This document shows positions 27,749-35,286 of a stretch of 64,000 nt of DNA, piece by piece. Within the stretch, counting starts at the first letter, position 1, and every line of letters begins with the position of its first letter. The notes beneath the pieces are model-generated. The model was not told the DNA's origin. It made no database searches and saw only the letters and a program-made list of their open reading frames with translations. Position numbers and translations under genes: made by a program. Location: contig NZ_BNJG01000003.1 of assembly GCF_016587375.1 (NCBI RefSeq), positions 248,001-312,000 on the forward strand, read 5' to 3'. This stretch comes from Ktedonobacter robiniae. GTDB taxonomy: Bacteria; Chloroflexota; Ktedonobacteria; Ktedonobacterales; Ktedonobacteraceae.

Positions 27749-27775
27749 GACGGGAACCTTTCCCTTTTTGTCACC
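27749..27775 (-). promoter_or_regulatory. candidate ECF41-type promoter of the FAD oxidoreductase-sigma operon
   Basis: On the minus strand GGTGACA is followed after exactly 16 bases by CGTC, 62 bases before the ATG at 27687. It differs from the ECF41 consensus TGTCACA-N16-CGTC at two -35 positions but keeps spacing and -10, suggesting autoregulation. Confidence 0.45.
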
Positions 27776-27927
27776 TCACTTCCCATTGTCCAGTTCGTTT
27801 TTTGCAAGAAGATGAGAGTGTTGCTGAAAAAATCGCAAATCGTCTCATATACATCCGTTTAATGAGACATATGCTTCTGCTTTTCTAGAGCTACATCGCA
27901 CCAGCTCCTTACCCACAAATGCTCCCC

Positions 27928-27956
27928 TTGACAATTCTCAAAACTCATCTAATAAT
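27928..27956 (+). promoter_or_regulatory. sigma-A-like promoter of the resolvase gene
   Basis: TTGACA at 27928-27933 and TAATAA at 27950-27955 with a 16-base spacer, 57 bases upstream of the ATG at 28013. The 27808-27927 stretch upstream holds no gene. Confidence 0.45.
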
Positions 27957-28012
27957 CAAATTCTCAAAAGGTCAGACGCTTAACGGGAAATCTGAGACAA
28001 ACGGAGGAGTTT

Positions 28013-28591
28013 ATGAAAATCGGCTATGTACGCGTTTCCAAACACGAGCAAAACGAAGCACTTCAGATTGATGCGTTGAAGGCGGCAGGATGTGAGAAAT
28101 GGTTTATGGATAAGATTCCAGGATCAAAAGCCGAACGCAAAGGATTGAACGAAGCACTGGCATATGTCCGACCAGGTGACACCTTTATGGTGTGGAAATT
28201 GGATCGGGCAGGGCGCTCCTTAAAGCATCTGATCGAACTCCTCAAGAGTCTTCAGGAGCGTGGGATTGAGTTTATGAGTTTGACAGAACAGATTGACACC
28301 ACCACGCCAGGAGGCAAGCTCATCTTCCATCTCATGGGAGCTCTGGCAGAATTTGAGCGTGATCTCATTCGCGAGCGCACGAATGCAGGGTTAGTGGCAG
28401 CCAGAGCGAGAGGGAGAGTTGGTGGACGACCACGAAAGCTCAAAACGAACGGGAAAGTGGAACTGGCTCGACGGATGTTCGCAGACCACAGTCACTCTAT
28501 TCCAGAAATCTGTACCGCCCTTGGGATCGCCTGTGCTACTTTGTACCGATACGTCAAAGAGCCAACCACCAGCCTCGGATGCATGAAGTGA
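28013..28591 (+). CDS. serine recombinase (resolvase/invertase family)
   Basis: 192 residues. Catalytic Ser9 in MKIGYVRVSKHEQN, active-site arginines in VWKLDRAGRSLKHL, and the E-helix GALAEFERDLIRERTNAGL; the C-terminal HTH_7 (HSIPEICTALGIACATLYRYV) binds the crossover site. Size fits Tn3 resolvases and Hin/Pin invertases. Start ATG 28013 has an AAACGGAGGAG site. No partner Tn3 transposase adjoins, and no obvious res or inversion sites were found beside it; the Tn3 remnant at 39.9-43.7 kb carries its own tyrosine recombinase. Intact and possibly active. Confidence 0.88.
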   Translation: MKIGYVRVSKHEQNEALQIDALKAAGCEKWFMDKIPGSKAERKGLNEALAYVRPGDTFMVWKLDRAGRSLKHLIELLKSLQERGIEFMSLTEQIDTTTPGGKLIFHLMGALAEFERDLIRERTNAGLVAARARGRVGGRPRKLKTNGKVELARRMFADHSHSIPEICTALGIACATLYRYVKEPTTSLGCMK

Positions 28592-28665
28592 AAAGAAGAT
28601 GATCCCTGATCAAGTGAGTTATGCCCTCTCAGGTATTACCTCAGATAATTATCGAAATTACCTTA

Positions 28666-29643
28666 GATAGTGTTTGAAAGTGGTCATCTCGCCGAGAGGA
28701 AGAAGAAAGGGGTTGATGTAACGAGTCGAAGAAGCAGAAAGAAAGTGCAGAAGGCGTATGAAGGTGACACTGGGGAGGAAAGCCTATCCCTCCGATCTGA
28801 CGGATGAGCAGTGGGAACTGTTGGAACCCCTGATCCCTCAACCATCCCTGCAGGGCCGCAAGCCGTTTGTCTCGCGACGCGAGGTCGTCAATGCAATTTT
28901 GTACGTTTTGCGCAGTGGATGTCCCTGGCGCATGCTGCCCCATGAATTTCCCGCGTGGCAAAGCGTCTATTACAATTTTCACCGCTGGGAGCGCGAAGGC
29001 GTTTGGGATCGTATTCTGCAAACCCTACGCATGCGGATGCGCACCAGGCAAGGCCGAGAGGAAGAGCCAAGTGCGGCGATCATCGACAGTCAATCCATCA
29101 AAACGAGTGCGGTTCGGGGTCCTGAAAAGGGCTACGACGTCGGAAAAAAAAACGTGGGGCCGCAAGCGTCATGCATTCGTCGATACGCAGGGCAATCTGT
29201 TGGCTGTGAAGGTGACAGGAGCCCAGGCCTCTGATCACCAGGGCGGCACTGCCCTGCTCGAGCCACTCAAGAATGCGCTTCCCCGTCTGCAGCTCATTTG
29301 GGGCGATAGTCATTACGGCGGAACCTTTCTGACCTGGGTGAAAGAAACGCTGGGCTGGACGATTGAGACCATCCATGCAGTCACGCTCCCCAAACGAGGC
29401 CTGCTCGTGCCCGAAGGGGAGGAGGTGGACTGGGACGCATTGTTTCCCACAGGCTTGCGGCCTCAGCCCAAGCGATGGATCATTGAGCGCAGTTTCTCCT
29501 GGATCGTGCGCTGGAGGAGGCTTTGCCGCGATCACGAGGGGCTCCCACAGAGCAGTGAGGCCTTTATCAAGCTCTCTGCCAGCTACCGTATGCTCACCAC
29601 GCTCGTGCCAGCTTTCCCATCGCGACCGTTTTAAAACACTATC
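28666..29643. mobile_element. IS5-family insertion sequence, copy 1 (978 bp)
   Basis: Complete element with imperfect terminal inverted repeats starting GATAGTGTTT at both ends, flanked by TTA (28663-28665 and 29644-29646) as target duplication. A second copy of identical length is at 50831-51808 in opposite orientation. It carries two overlapping transposase frames joined by slippage on a run of nine A, the pattern of the IS427 group of IS5. Confidence 0.88.
28758..29634 (+). CDS. IS5-family (IS427-group) transposase, two frames joined by frameshift
   Basis: The first frame (28758-29234) gives the DUF4096-like N-domain (LTDEQWELLEPLIPQP, AILYVLRSGCPWRMLP) and the first catalytic Asp (IIDSQSIKTS). 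At 29143-29153, GGAAAAAAAAA, the product must shift by +1 (or -2) to the second frame ending at 29634, which carries KRHAFVDTQGN, LIWGDSHYGG (second Asp) and the Y-x2-R-x3-E-x6-R-like RWIIERSFSWIVRWRRL. The combined protein of about 290 residues is full length. Copy 2 has the same frame relation, so the shift is likely programmed. Confidence 0.85.
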
Positions 29644-29644
29644 T

Positions 29645-29745
29645 TAGACTGTGTTTTGGAATGCGCGGCGGCAGCCCTGCGTGGCAAGCAGAGCAAGATA
29701 GGAGAAGTTTTTGCGCATGTTTGACGGTAGAATGTCTTGCATGCA
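29645..29745. repeat. about 95-bp repeat flanking IS5 copy 1
   Basis: The sequence directly right of the IS (ACTGTGTTTTGGAATGCG, then GGAGAAGTTTTTGCGC and TTTGACGGTAGAA) recurs with scattered differences at 51810-51900, directly right of IS copy 2. It may be the end of another element into which the IS has inserted twice. Confidence 0.6.
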
Positions 29746-29825
29746 ATGAGGGAGCGTAAGACCTTTGTTTCAAGACGTCCAGGAGAGCAGACGGCTCACG
29801 TTGGAAAAAACGCAGTCGTTCTGTT

Positions 29826-29879
29826 GACGCCAGTATGGTCGGCGAAAGGATTGCTCCTTCCGCCGACCATACTGGCGTC
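29826..29879. repeat. 19-bp perfect hairpin with nested inner stem
   Basis: GACGCCAGTATGGTCGGCG (29826-29844) pairs exactly with 29861-29879; the loop contains a further AAGGA/TCCTT stem. It lies between IS5 copy 1 and the peptidase E-like gene, with only a short T-run, so its role is unclear. The rest of the 29646-29969 gap holds the repeat listed above and nothing else. Confidence 0.65.
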
Positions 29880-29969
29880 TTCTGTTCTGGGGGAGTTCTG
29901 CTTCAGTCTCTCGCGAGAGGGACTGGAGGAGCCTTTCGGCTCCCATGAAATTGGCAAGGAGAACCATTT

Positions 29970-30662
29970 ATGAAATTTCTTCTCACCTCGGGTGGCATTA
30001 CCAACACCAGTATCCATGACGCGCTGGTTGATCTGCTGGGCAAACCGATCGCCGAGTCCAGCGCCCTCTACATTCCCACCGCGTTGTACGCCAACCCCAA
30101 TGGTCCGTCCATGGCCGCCCGGCTGATCCGCGGAGAGACCAACACCGCTCCATTCCCTGATGAATTCACCTCTCTGTGCGAATTGGGGTGGAAGTCGTTG
30201 GGCGTGCTGGAGCTCACCGCGCTGTCCAGTATCGATGAAGAGCGTTGGCTCCCGCTGGTCCAGGAGACGGACACCCTGCTGGTGGAAGGCGGCGATCCCC
30301 TGTATCTGTGCTACTGGATGCGGCAATCCGGACTGGCCAATCTCTTGCCGAAGCTTCCCGAGGCGGTCTACGTGGGGGTGAGCGCCGGGAGCATGGTGAT
30401 GGCCCCCAGCATCGGGGAGTACTTCGTCGGCTGGAAGCCGCCCACCGATGGCGATAGAACGCTGGGACTGGTTGATTTTGCGATGTTTCCGCACCTGGAT
30501 AACCCCTCTCTTCTGCCGGGCAATTCCCTGGCCAACGCTGAAAAATGGGCCGCCGGCATGCCGGTTCCGTCGTACTTGATGGACGATCAAACCGCCATAC
30601 AAGTGGTTGATGGCGTCGTCAACGTCATCTCCGAGGGTCATTGGAAGCAGTCGACGCCCTAA
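29970..30662 (+). CDS. peptidase E-like protein (S51, type 1 glutamine amidotransferase fold)
   Basis: 230 residues. The nucleophile Ser sits in the elbow VGVSAGSMVMAPS, and LLVEGGDPLYLCYWM matches the G-G-D/N substrate loop of the S51 family; a C-terminal His-rich strand (MFPHLDN) may supply the catalytic His. These cytoplasmic enzymes cleave N-terminal Asp dipeptides or cyanophycin-derived peptides. ATG 29970 is preceded by GCAAGGAGAACC. Only distantly similar to the second S51 protein at 52597-53274. Intact. Confidence 0.8.
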   Translation: MKFLLTSGGITNTSIHDALVDLLGKPIAESSALYIPTALYANPNGPSMAARLIRGETNTAPFPDEFTSLCELGWKSLGVLELTALSSIDEERWLPLVQETDTLLVEGGDPLYLCYWMRQSGLANLLPKLPEAVYVGVSAGSMVMAPSIGEYFVGWKPPTDGDRTLGLVDFAMFPHLDNPSLLPGNSLANAEKWAAGMPVPSYLMDDQTAIQVVDGVVNVISEGHWKQSTP

Positions 30663-31310
30663 TGGGGTGTTTGGGAACGGGTTCGTTCTTGCGCCCCAAA
30701 CGAGCGAGGAGCAACCGAATCATTGCCACTTGGATCAGTGTTTCACTCGTCTGCACTTTTCGCTCGTAATCCCTACTTATTCTTCTGTTACGAGAAATCC
30801 AAATGCATGTTCGCTCCACGACCCATCGACGAGGCACCACGCTGAAACCGCGGGTGCCTGATGGGCGTTCCACGACGCGCCCGTTCCCACTCTCCTGTGG
30901 CTTGACACCACTCAGCGAACTCCTGCCCGCGATAGGCCGCATCTGCCCAAATCTTTTTCAGACGCGGCACGAAGAACTTGAGCCCTGCAAGGAGACAACG
31001 AGCCCACGCGGGTATTCATGCGTATCGGCAGGGGTTACGTAGATGGAAATGGGGATACCTAGTGTATCCACGAGGAGATGCCGTTTTCTCCCTTTGATGT
31101 GTTTGTGGGCATCGTAGCCACAGATCCCAGACGACTCCTCAACCGTTTTCACGCGGATGGCGAATCCATGCTGGCTGCACTTGGGTCAGGGTGCCTTCCT
31201 TGTCGTTCTCGTTCAGCCTGGTGCAACGCCCGCAGCAAAAGCGTCCAGGTCCCTTTGAGGCGCAGGCGCCGGAAGTGATAAAAGACCGTTTGCCATGGCG
31301 GAAAAGCCTC
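30660..31310 (-). pseudogene. IS5-family transposase remnant with several frameshifts
   Basis: Minus-strand pieces in three frames rebuild an IS5 transposase: AFPPWQTVFYHFRRLR, ALHQAERERQGRHPDPSAAS, SGICGYDAHKHIKGRKRHLLVDTLG, LKKIWADAAYRGQEFAEW (catalytic Asp), and WVVERTCIWISRNRRISRDYE with the terminal Glu. The N-terminal part is missing, cut by the tyrosine recombinase gene at about 31310. The sequence differs from the two intact IS5 copies, so it is another subfamily. Confidence 0.75.
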
Positions 31311-32529
31311 GGCGGCGCAGCTCGCGGGGGCCAGGCATGCTTGCGGGAAGGTGGTCGCCAGGGATATATTTGCGCTTTTGCTCCTGGATATCGTCGTCGT
31401 TCATGTGCATATACAGCTTGACGGTCGCCATATCGTCATGCCCTAAGAGTTCTTGCAGGCTGAAGGGGTCCTTGCCGAGCTTGAGATAGCGAATGGCAAA
31501 GGTATGGCGGAAGATGTAAGGGCTGACGCGTTTCCCTGTAATCCCTGCGCGTTTCTTCAAGCGCGCAAACAGGAGGGTGATCCCATTTTTGGTTAACGGG
31601 CGTCTCGTCTCTGCAAGAAAGAGATGATCCTCTCCGAGGCTGCCCCACTCAGTGAGTTCCTCCTCATTAGGGCGATGGCGGTCGACATAGTAGAAGAGGT
31701 TGCGCAGGCAGTTTTGTCCCAGGGCTATCCGTCGCTCTTTCGCGCCCTTCCCTTTGACGGTCATAATGCCATGCTTACGATCAACGTCGCCCAGACGCAA
31801 ATTGGTCAGTTCAGAGACACGAATACCAGTATCGTAGAAAAGCCAGAGAATCGCGCAGTTACGCACCGTCGCTCGCTCTGCAAAGCGCCCATCTTCATTG
31901 GGAGGGATACATGCCAACAGCAGTTTTTCAAATTCCTCGTCGGTAATAGTCTGGATTAAGGGCTTCCCAACTTTTGGAAACACGACCCGGTCAAATGGGC
32001 TGGTCGTGAGCAGGTTTTGACGTATAAGCCAGTAGAAAAAGGCACGAGCAGAGCGGGCATAGGTCTGGATAGTTCTCTCACTGCGCACTTTGCCACGCGC
32101 CCCCGGCGTCTTGCGCATAAAGACAAACCAGGCGCTGATGTCTGGGGCATCAACATCAGTAATGGAGGCAATGCCTCGTTCCTGTTCAAGGTGCTGGCGC
32201 ATGAGTCCAAGTGCGGTCTCATGCCACTCAAGTGTCTTGGGGCTATGATTGCCCCCTTCGTGATCATCCAGGTAATCCTGAATCGCACGCTCTAGCGTGA
32301 CAATAGTTCGCTTTTTCGCCCCGCGCTCCTGATGCCACTCCTTTGTAGGCAAGTGGATGGGAGTTGGCTCTTCTTCAGTAGATGCCTGTGCATCGATTTT
32401 GACGCGTTGCGCTCTGGCACGTGCCTGTGTGGTACCCTTGGCACTACGTGAACGAACTTGAGAACGAGAGGATTCTGTAAAAGAGGCTCCTGTTTGTGTA
32501 GAACCGATGTGTGTGTTGTCTGTCACCAT
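31213..32529 (-). CDS. tyrosine recombinase / integrase
   Basis: 438 residues: basic variable N-terminus, SAM-like core-binding domain (VTLERAIQDYLDDHEGGNHSPKTLEWHETAL) and catalytic domain with Arg in DTGIRVSELTNLRL, FRHTFAIRYLKLG (box II Arg; the usual PH is PY), LLGHDDMATVKLYMHM with the nucleophile Tyr. The last about 30 residues after MPGPRELRRRGF are read from IS5 remnant DNA, so the natural C-terminus has been replaced. The catalytic core is complete. Upstream lie a 22-bp-periodic array and a tRNA 3' fragment, pointing to an island integrase rather than XerC/D. Confidence 0.82.
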   Translation of the reverse strand: MVTDNTHIGSTQTGASFTESSRSQVRSRSAKGTTQARARAQRVKIDAQASTEEEPTPIHLPTKEWHQERGAKKRTIVTLERAIQDYLDDHEGGNHSPKTLEWHETALGLMRQHLEQERGIASITDVDAPDISAWFVFMRKTPGARGKVRSERTIQTYARSARAFFYWLIRQNLLTTSPFDRVVFPKVGKPLIQTITDEEFEKLLLACIPPNEDGRFAERATVRNCAILWLFYDTGIRVSELTNLRLGDVDRKHGIMTVKGKGAKERRIALGQNCLRNLFYYVDRHRPNEEELTEWGSLGEDHLFLAETRRPLTKNGITLLFARLKKRAGITGKRVSPYIFRHTFAIRYLKLGKDPFSLQELLGHDDMATVKLYMHMNDDDIQEQKRKYIPGDHLPASMPGPRELRRRGFSAMANGLLSLPAPAPQRDLDAFAAGVAPG

Positions 32530-32679
32530 GAATAGCTTGTCTCCTTCAACGAGATCAATGAGCCAGGTGCGTCAGCCGTTCCTGGCTCTATACTACCTGT
32601 CCAGGGTGGGCAGGCGAGAGGGAGGGATAGGGAGTCGGGAGGCAGGGAGTGGGAGGGGAACGTGACAGACCGAGAAGGA

Positions 32680-32912
32680 GACAGGGTGTTCCATCCTGCG
32701 AGGCAGGAGGTTCCCTGCAATGGATCTTGCGACACCCCTTTTCGCGGCAGGATGTCAAGCCCCAAAAGGCAGGATGTTTCGCATACTCCAACCTTGCGAC
32801 ACCCCTTTTCGCAGCAGGGTTTCCCGTGCCAGGCGGCAGGGTGTTGCCCACGTTGAAGGCAGGGGGTTGCACTGCGCGAGGCAGGCTGTCCGCCTTTTTG
32901 GAGGCAGGATGT
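32680..32912. repeat. array of about eleven imperfect 22-bp units
   Basis: The motif (A/C)GGCAGGnTGT begins at about 32680, 32701, 32745, 32767, 32812, 32834, 32857, 32879 and 32902; intervals are 20-23 bases or twice that. The two skipped positions (32723, 32792) instead carry the same 20-base sequence CTTGCGACACCCCTTTTCGC. The period is not a multiple of three, so it is not coding. It lies in the 32530-33025 gap directly upstream of the integrase gene; nothing else is recognised there. Confidence 0.7.
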
Positions 32913-33025
32913 GGTTGGAGGGAGTATGACCCAAAACGACATCGTCCCTGTGCTTCCTCTCGACTGGTCACTTCCTGGTGAAGTGGCCTCTCATCGGCTT
33001 GCACAGGGACGATTGATAGACAAAA

Positions 33026-33077
33026 AGCGGGAGACGAGACTCGAACTCGCGACAGCCTGCTTGAAAAGCAGGATTCC
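33026..33077 (-). tRNA. tRNA 3' half (anticodon UUC, Glu-like), partial
   Basis: On the minus strand: anticodon stem CCTGC/GCAGG with loop TTTTCAA (anticodon UUC, U33 present), a 5-base variable loop CTGTC, T-stem GCGAG/CTCGT with loop TTCGAGT, then acceptor strand CTCCCGC. All elements have canonical lengths. No matching 5' acceptor (GCGGGAG) or D-arm is found upstream, so only the 3' half is present and CCA is not encoded. Such fragments are left as attachment-site duplicates by integrases; the neighbouring tyrosine recombinase fits. Confidence 0.65.
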
Positions 33078-33184
33078 CCAAGCGTCCGCGAAATCCTCCT
33101 AAACTGGCGCTAGAAGCCACTTCACAAAAGTAGCTCATCAGTTGTGCGAGGAAGGCAAAAGATGTTGCGTGGTTGTGCACGCGG

Positions 33185-33315
33185 TATGTTGAGTCATGCG
33201 TAAGCCGGTCGGTTGCAACCACCGATCATAGAATTGTGTAATCACACGTGCGGCCTTGCGCACGTGTGAACAAGCACACGCTTCTGCGAACGCCTTCAAG
33301 GCCGTTGTTTTGAAC
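33185..33315 (-). pseudogene. MarR-like regulator, N-terminal scrap
   Basis: About 40 residues (ACACSHVRKAARVITQFYDRWLQPTGLRMTQ) resemble the first two helices of MarR regulators of the R-x-x-R-x-V-T-Q-x-Y-D class. Everything after the Gln is lost and no start codon fits. Low certainty. The following stretch to 33639 shows no gene. Confidence 0.35.
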
Positions 33316-33639
33316 CTCACAGAGATGGGTCCATTCCCTCTCAGACACAAAGCAACCCTGGCCGCAGAGCCGCTGGCGTTCAACCGGCTGATGCAAGCGA
33401 GTCGGATTACCACACGTCATAGAAAATCATGTGGCAAGCCATTCCTAGACGCAAATCATCACCCCATGCCCGCATCTGCTTAAAGTTCGAATAGTCTATT
33501 TTATTCTTGTTAACAGCTTTCTTTCGATCCTTCTTCCGACCTTTCTTCAGCACGACCATGAGCTCAAGCTGCTCAGGATGAGTATTCTCAACCCACGCTC
33601 ATACTCCTTTTTCACCCTCATCCCATACTCCTACGCTAT

Positions 33640-34611
33640 TTAGCGGACGGAAGCAAGCTTAAAAGGGACGATGGGGCGAAGGTTCTCCTCGATCTCCTGG
33701 CGGTGTGGCTCCAGGAAGGGAGGAAGCGCGAGCTGCTCGCCCAGGTGCTCCAGGTCCTCATCAGTCGCAAACCCCGGGCCATCGGTCGCGATCTCAAAGA
33801 GCACGCCACCTGGCTCGCGGAAGTAGATCGAGTGAAAGTAGAAACGGTCAATAATCGATGAGATGTTACGGGTGTGCTTGCTAACGGTTTGAAACCACTG
33901 CTCTTGTTCCTCATCGTCTGGCGTGCGAAATGCTACATGATGTACACCGCCGATACCGGGTCGTCCGCCACGAGTACCTGGACGCACGTCAAGGTGTACT
34001 TGAGCACCGGCGCCACCGGGTCCCGTCTCAAAGACAGAGACCGTGTTGCCCTCCTCGGACTGGTAGCTCTCGCCCTGGCGGAAGCCCAGCGTCTCGGTGA
34101 GGAAGGAAGCAGTCGGCTCCAGGTCACGCTCGATCAAGGTCACGGCGTAAAAGCCCTGAATGGCCATCTCAGCAGGGATGGGACTCTGCTTCCAGTAGGT
34201 GCTCTGGAGTTGTCCCTGGGCATCCACCAGCTCTAAACATTGCCCCTCGGGATCCTGGAAAGGCAATACCGTGCGTTCATTGCGAACCTGGATGCCCTCA
34301 TGAGAAACCTTAAAGCTGTCAAAGCGCTGTACCCACCAATCAAGTGCCTCGCGGCTATTGACACCAAGCGCGATGGTAGCGACCGTGCCCGCACCCTCAC
34401 GGTTAGGACCAGCCGAGGGCCAGTCAAAGAATGTCAGGTCAAAGCCAGGTTTACCAGTTTCATCTCCGTAGAAAAGGTGATAGGCACTAACATCATCCTG
34501 ATTGACGGTCTTTTTGACGAGACGCATGCCTAAGATGTCCGTATAAAAGGCGACATTGAGCGAGGCATTGCCAGTAATAGCCGTAATATGATGTAAACCA
34601 CCAAGTTGCAT
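33640..34611 (-). CDS. mhqO: ring-cleaving dioxygenase of the VOC superfamily (MhqO-like)
   Basis: 323 residues with two vicinal-oxygen-chelate modules: module 1 begins GLHHITAITGNASLNVAFYTDILGMRLVKKTVNQDD (metal ligand His), module 2 has GFYAVTLIERDLEPTASFL and GGVHHVAFRTPDDEEQEQW; YFREPGGVLFEIATDGPGF supplies the last Glu ligand. This fits the MhqO/MhqA family that acts on hydroquinone-type or catechol adducts in Firmicutes under MarR-type MhqR control. The MarR gene upstream and matching operators support this here. Intact, cytoplasmic. Confidence 0.85.
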   Translation of the reverse strand: MQLGGLHHITAITGNASLNVAFYTDILGMRLVKKTVNQDDVSAYHLFYGDETGKPGFDLTFFDWPSAGPNREGAGTVATIALGVNSREALDWWVQRFDSFKVSHEGIQVRNERTVLPFQDPEGQCLELVDAQGQLQSTYWKQSPIPAEMAIQGFYAVTLIERDLEPTASFLTETLGFRQGESYQSEEGNTVSVFETGPGGAGAQVHLDVRPGTRGGRPGIGGVHHVAFRTPDDEEQEQWFQTVSKHTRNISSIIDRFYFHSIYFREPGGVLFEIATDGPGFATDEDLEHLGEQLALPPFLEPHRQEIEENLRPIVPFKLASVR

Positions 34612-34661
34612 AACGTATTTTCCTTCTTGCTTTGGTGAACTTCTCTATATCTATCTAAAAG

Positions 34662-34675
34662 GTTTAGCACTAAAC
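34662..34675. promoter_or_regulatory. MarR operator upstream of the MhqO-like gene
   Basis: GTTTAGCACTAAAC, an interrupted palindrome with six-base arms, lies 51 bases upstream of the dioxygenase start. The identical sequence is at 35138-35151 before the MarR gene. Confidence 0.65.
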
Positions 34676-34692
34676 CCTAAGCATAAAAAATT

Positions 34693-35106
34693 TTAACGGA
34701 GCGTATACTCCAGTTTACGCAGGAGATGCTGAAGCTGTCTCAGTTCAGAAGGACTCACGCCGCTCATCAAGCACGCAATCAACTCCTCGTGTGCGGGGAC
34801 CACGCAATCATAGAGTTCCTGGCCCTTGGCGGTGAGGAATAGCGTGTTGCTGCGTCGTTCCTGATAACGCTTAAGCAAGCCCATTTCTTCCATGCGATTG
34901 AGCAGAAGGGAGATATTACCCTTGGTTACAAGCAGGCTATCGGCCAGCTCCTGTTGTGTTATCCCTTTATGCGTACCCACACGTGCCAGAACATCGAATT
35001 GGGCAACGTTCAAATTCCAGGAGCGTAGATGCACCGTCTGTGCGCGATCAATCCGCTGAAAAACGCGAAACAGGCGCAACCAGGCAAGCACCGCTGAAAC
35101 AGGCAT
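34693..35106 (-). CDS. mhqR: MarR-family regulator (MhqR-like)
   Basis: 137 residues with the winged helix NLNVAQFDVLARVGTHKGITQQELADSLLVTKGNISLLLNRMEEMGLLKRYQERRSNTLFLTAKGQEL, the typical recognition helix and wing. It lies directly upstream of the MhqO-like gene on the same strand, and both have an identical GTTTAGCACTAAAC operator, so it probably represses itself and the dioxygenase until an electrophilic phenol or quinone inactivates it. No Cys is seen in the N-terminal sensing position, so the sensing mode is open. Start ATG 35106 has an AGAGGAGG site. Confidence 0.85.
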   Translation of the reverse strand: MPVSAVLAWLRLFRVFQRIDRAQTVHLRSWNLNVAQFDVLARVGTHKGITQQELADSLLVTKGNISLLLNRMEEMGLLKRYQERRSNTLFLTAKGQELYDCVVPAHEELIACLMSGVSPSELRQLQHLLRKLEYTLR

Positions 35107-35137
35107 CTCGTTACCTCCTCTCTTTTGCTTATGGATA

Positions 35138-35151
35138 GTTTAGCACTAAAC
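35138..35151. promoter_or_regulatory. MarR operator upstream of the marR gene
   Basis: Second exact GTTTAGCACTAAAC, 32 bases before the MarR start, implying autoregulation. Confidence 0.65.
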
Positions 35152-35286
35152 TCCAAAGATGTCAAGAGCAAGAGACGTGTAGATTTTGTTTTTGTATGAG
35201 AGATATCGAGGGATCAGTATGGATTTTGCTCCTCTTCACCAAAAGCTGGGATGAGCCCCCGTGCTTCTGCCGAGGGTATCTGGCAC

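Noticed and set aside
28013..28591. Resolvase partner of the Tn3 transposase at 39.9-42.8 kb
   Set aside because: It is 11 kb away, and the Tn3 remnant has its own TnpI-like recombinase and resolution site.
32680..32912. CRISPR array
   Set aside because: Units are contiguous at 22 bases with degenerate sequence; there are no equal unique spacers and no cas genes in the window.
33056..33072. Plus-strand anticodon arm with GAA (tRNA-Phe)
   Set aside because: The stem-loop is symmetric, but the T-arm and acceptor are only canonical on the minus strand, giving anticodon UUC.
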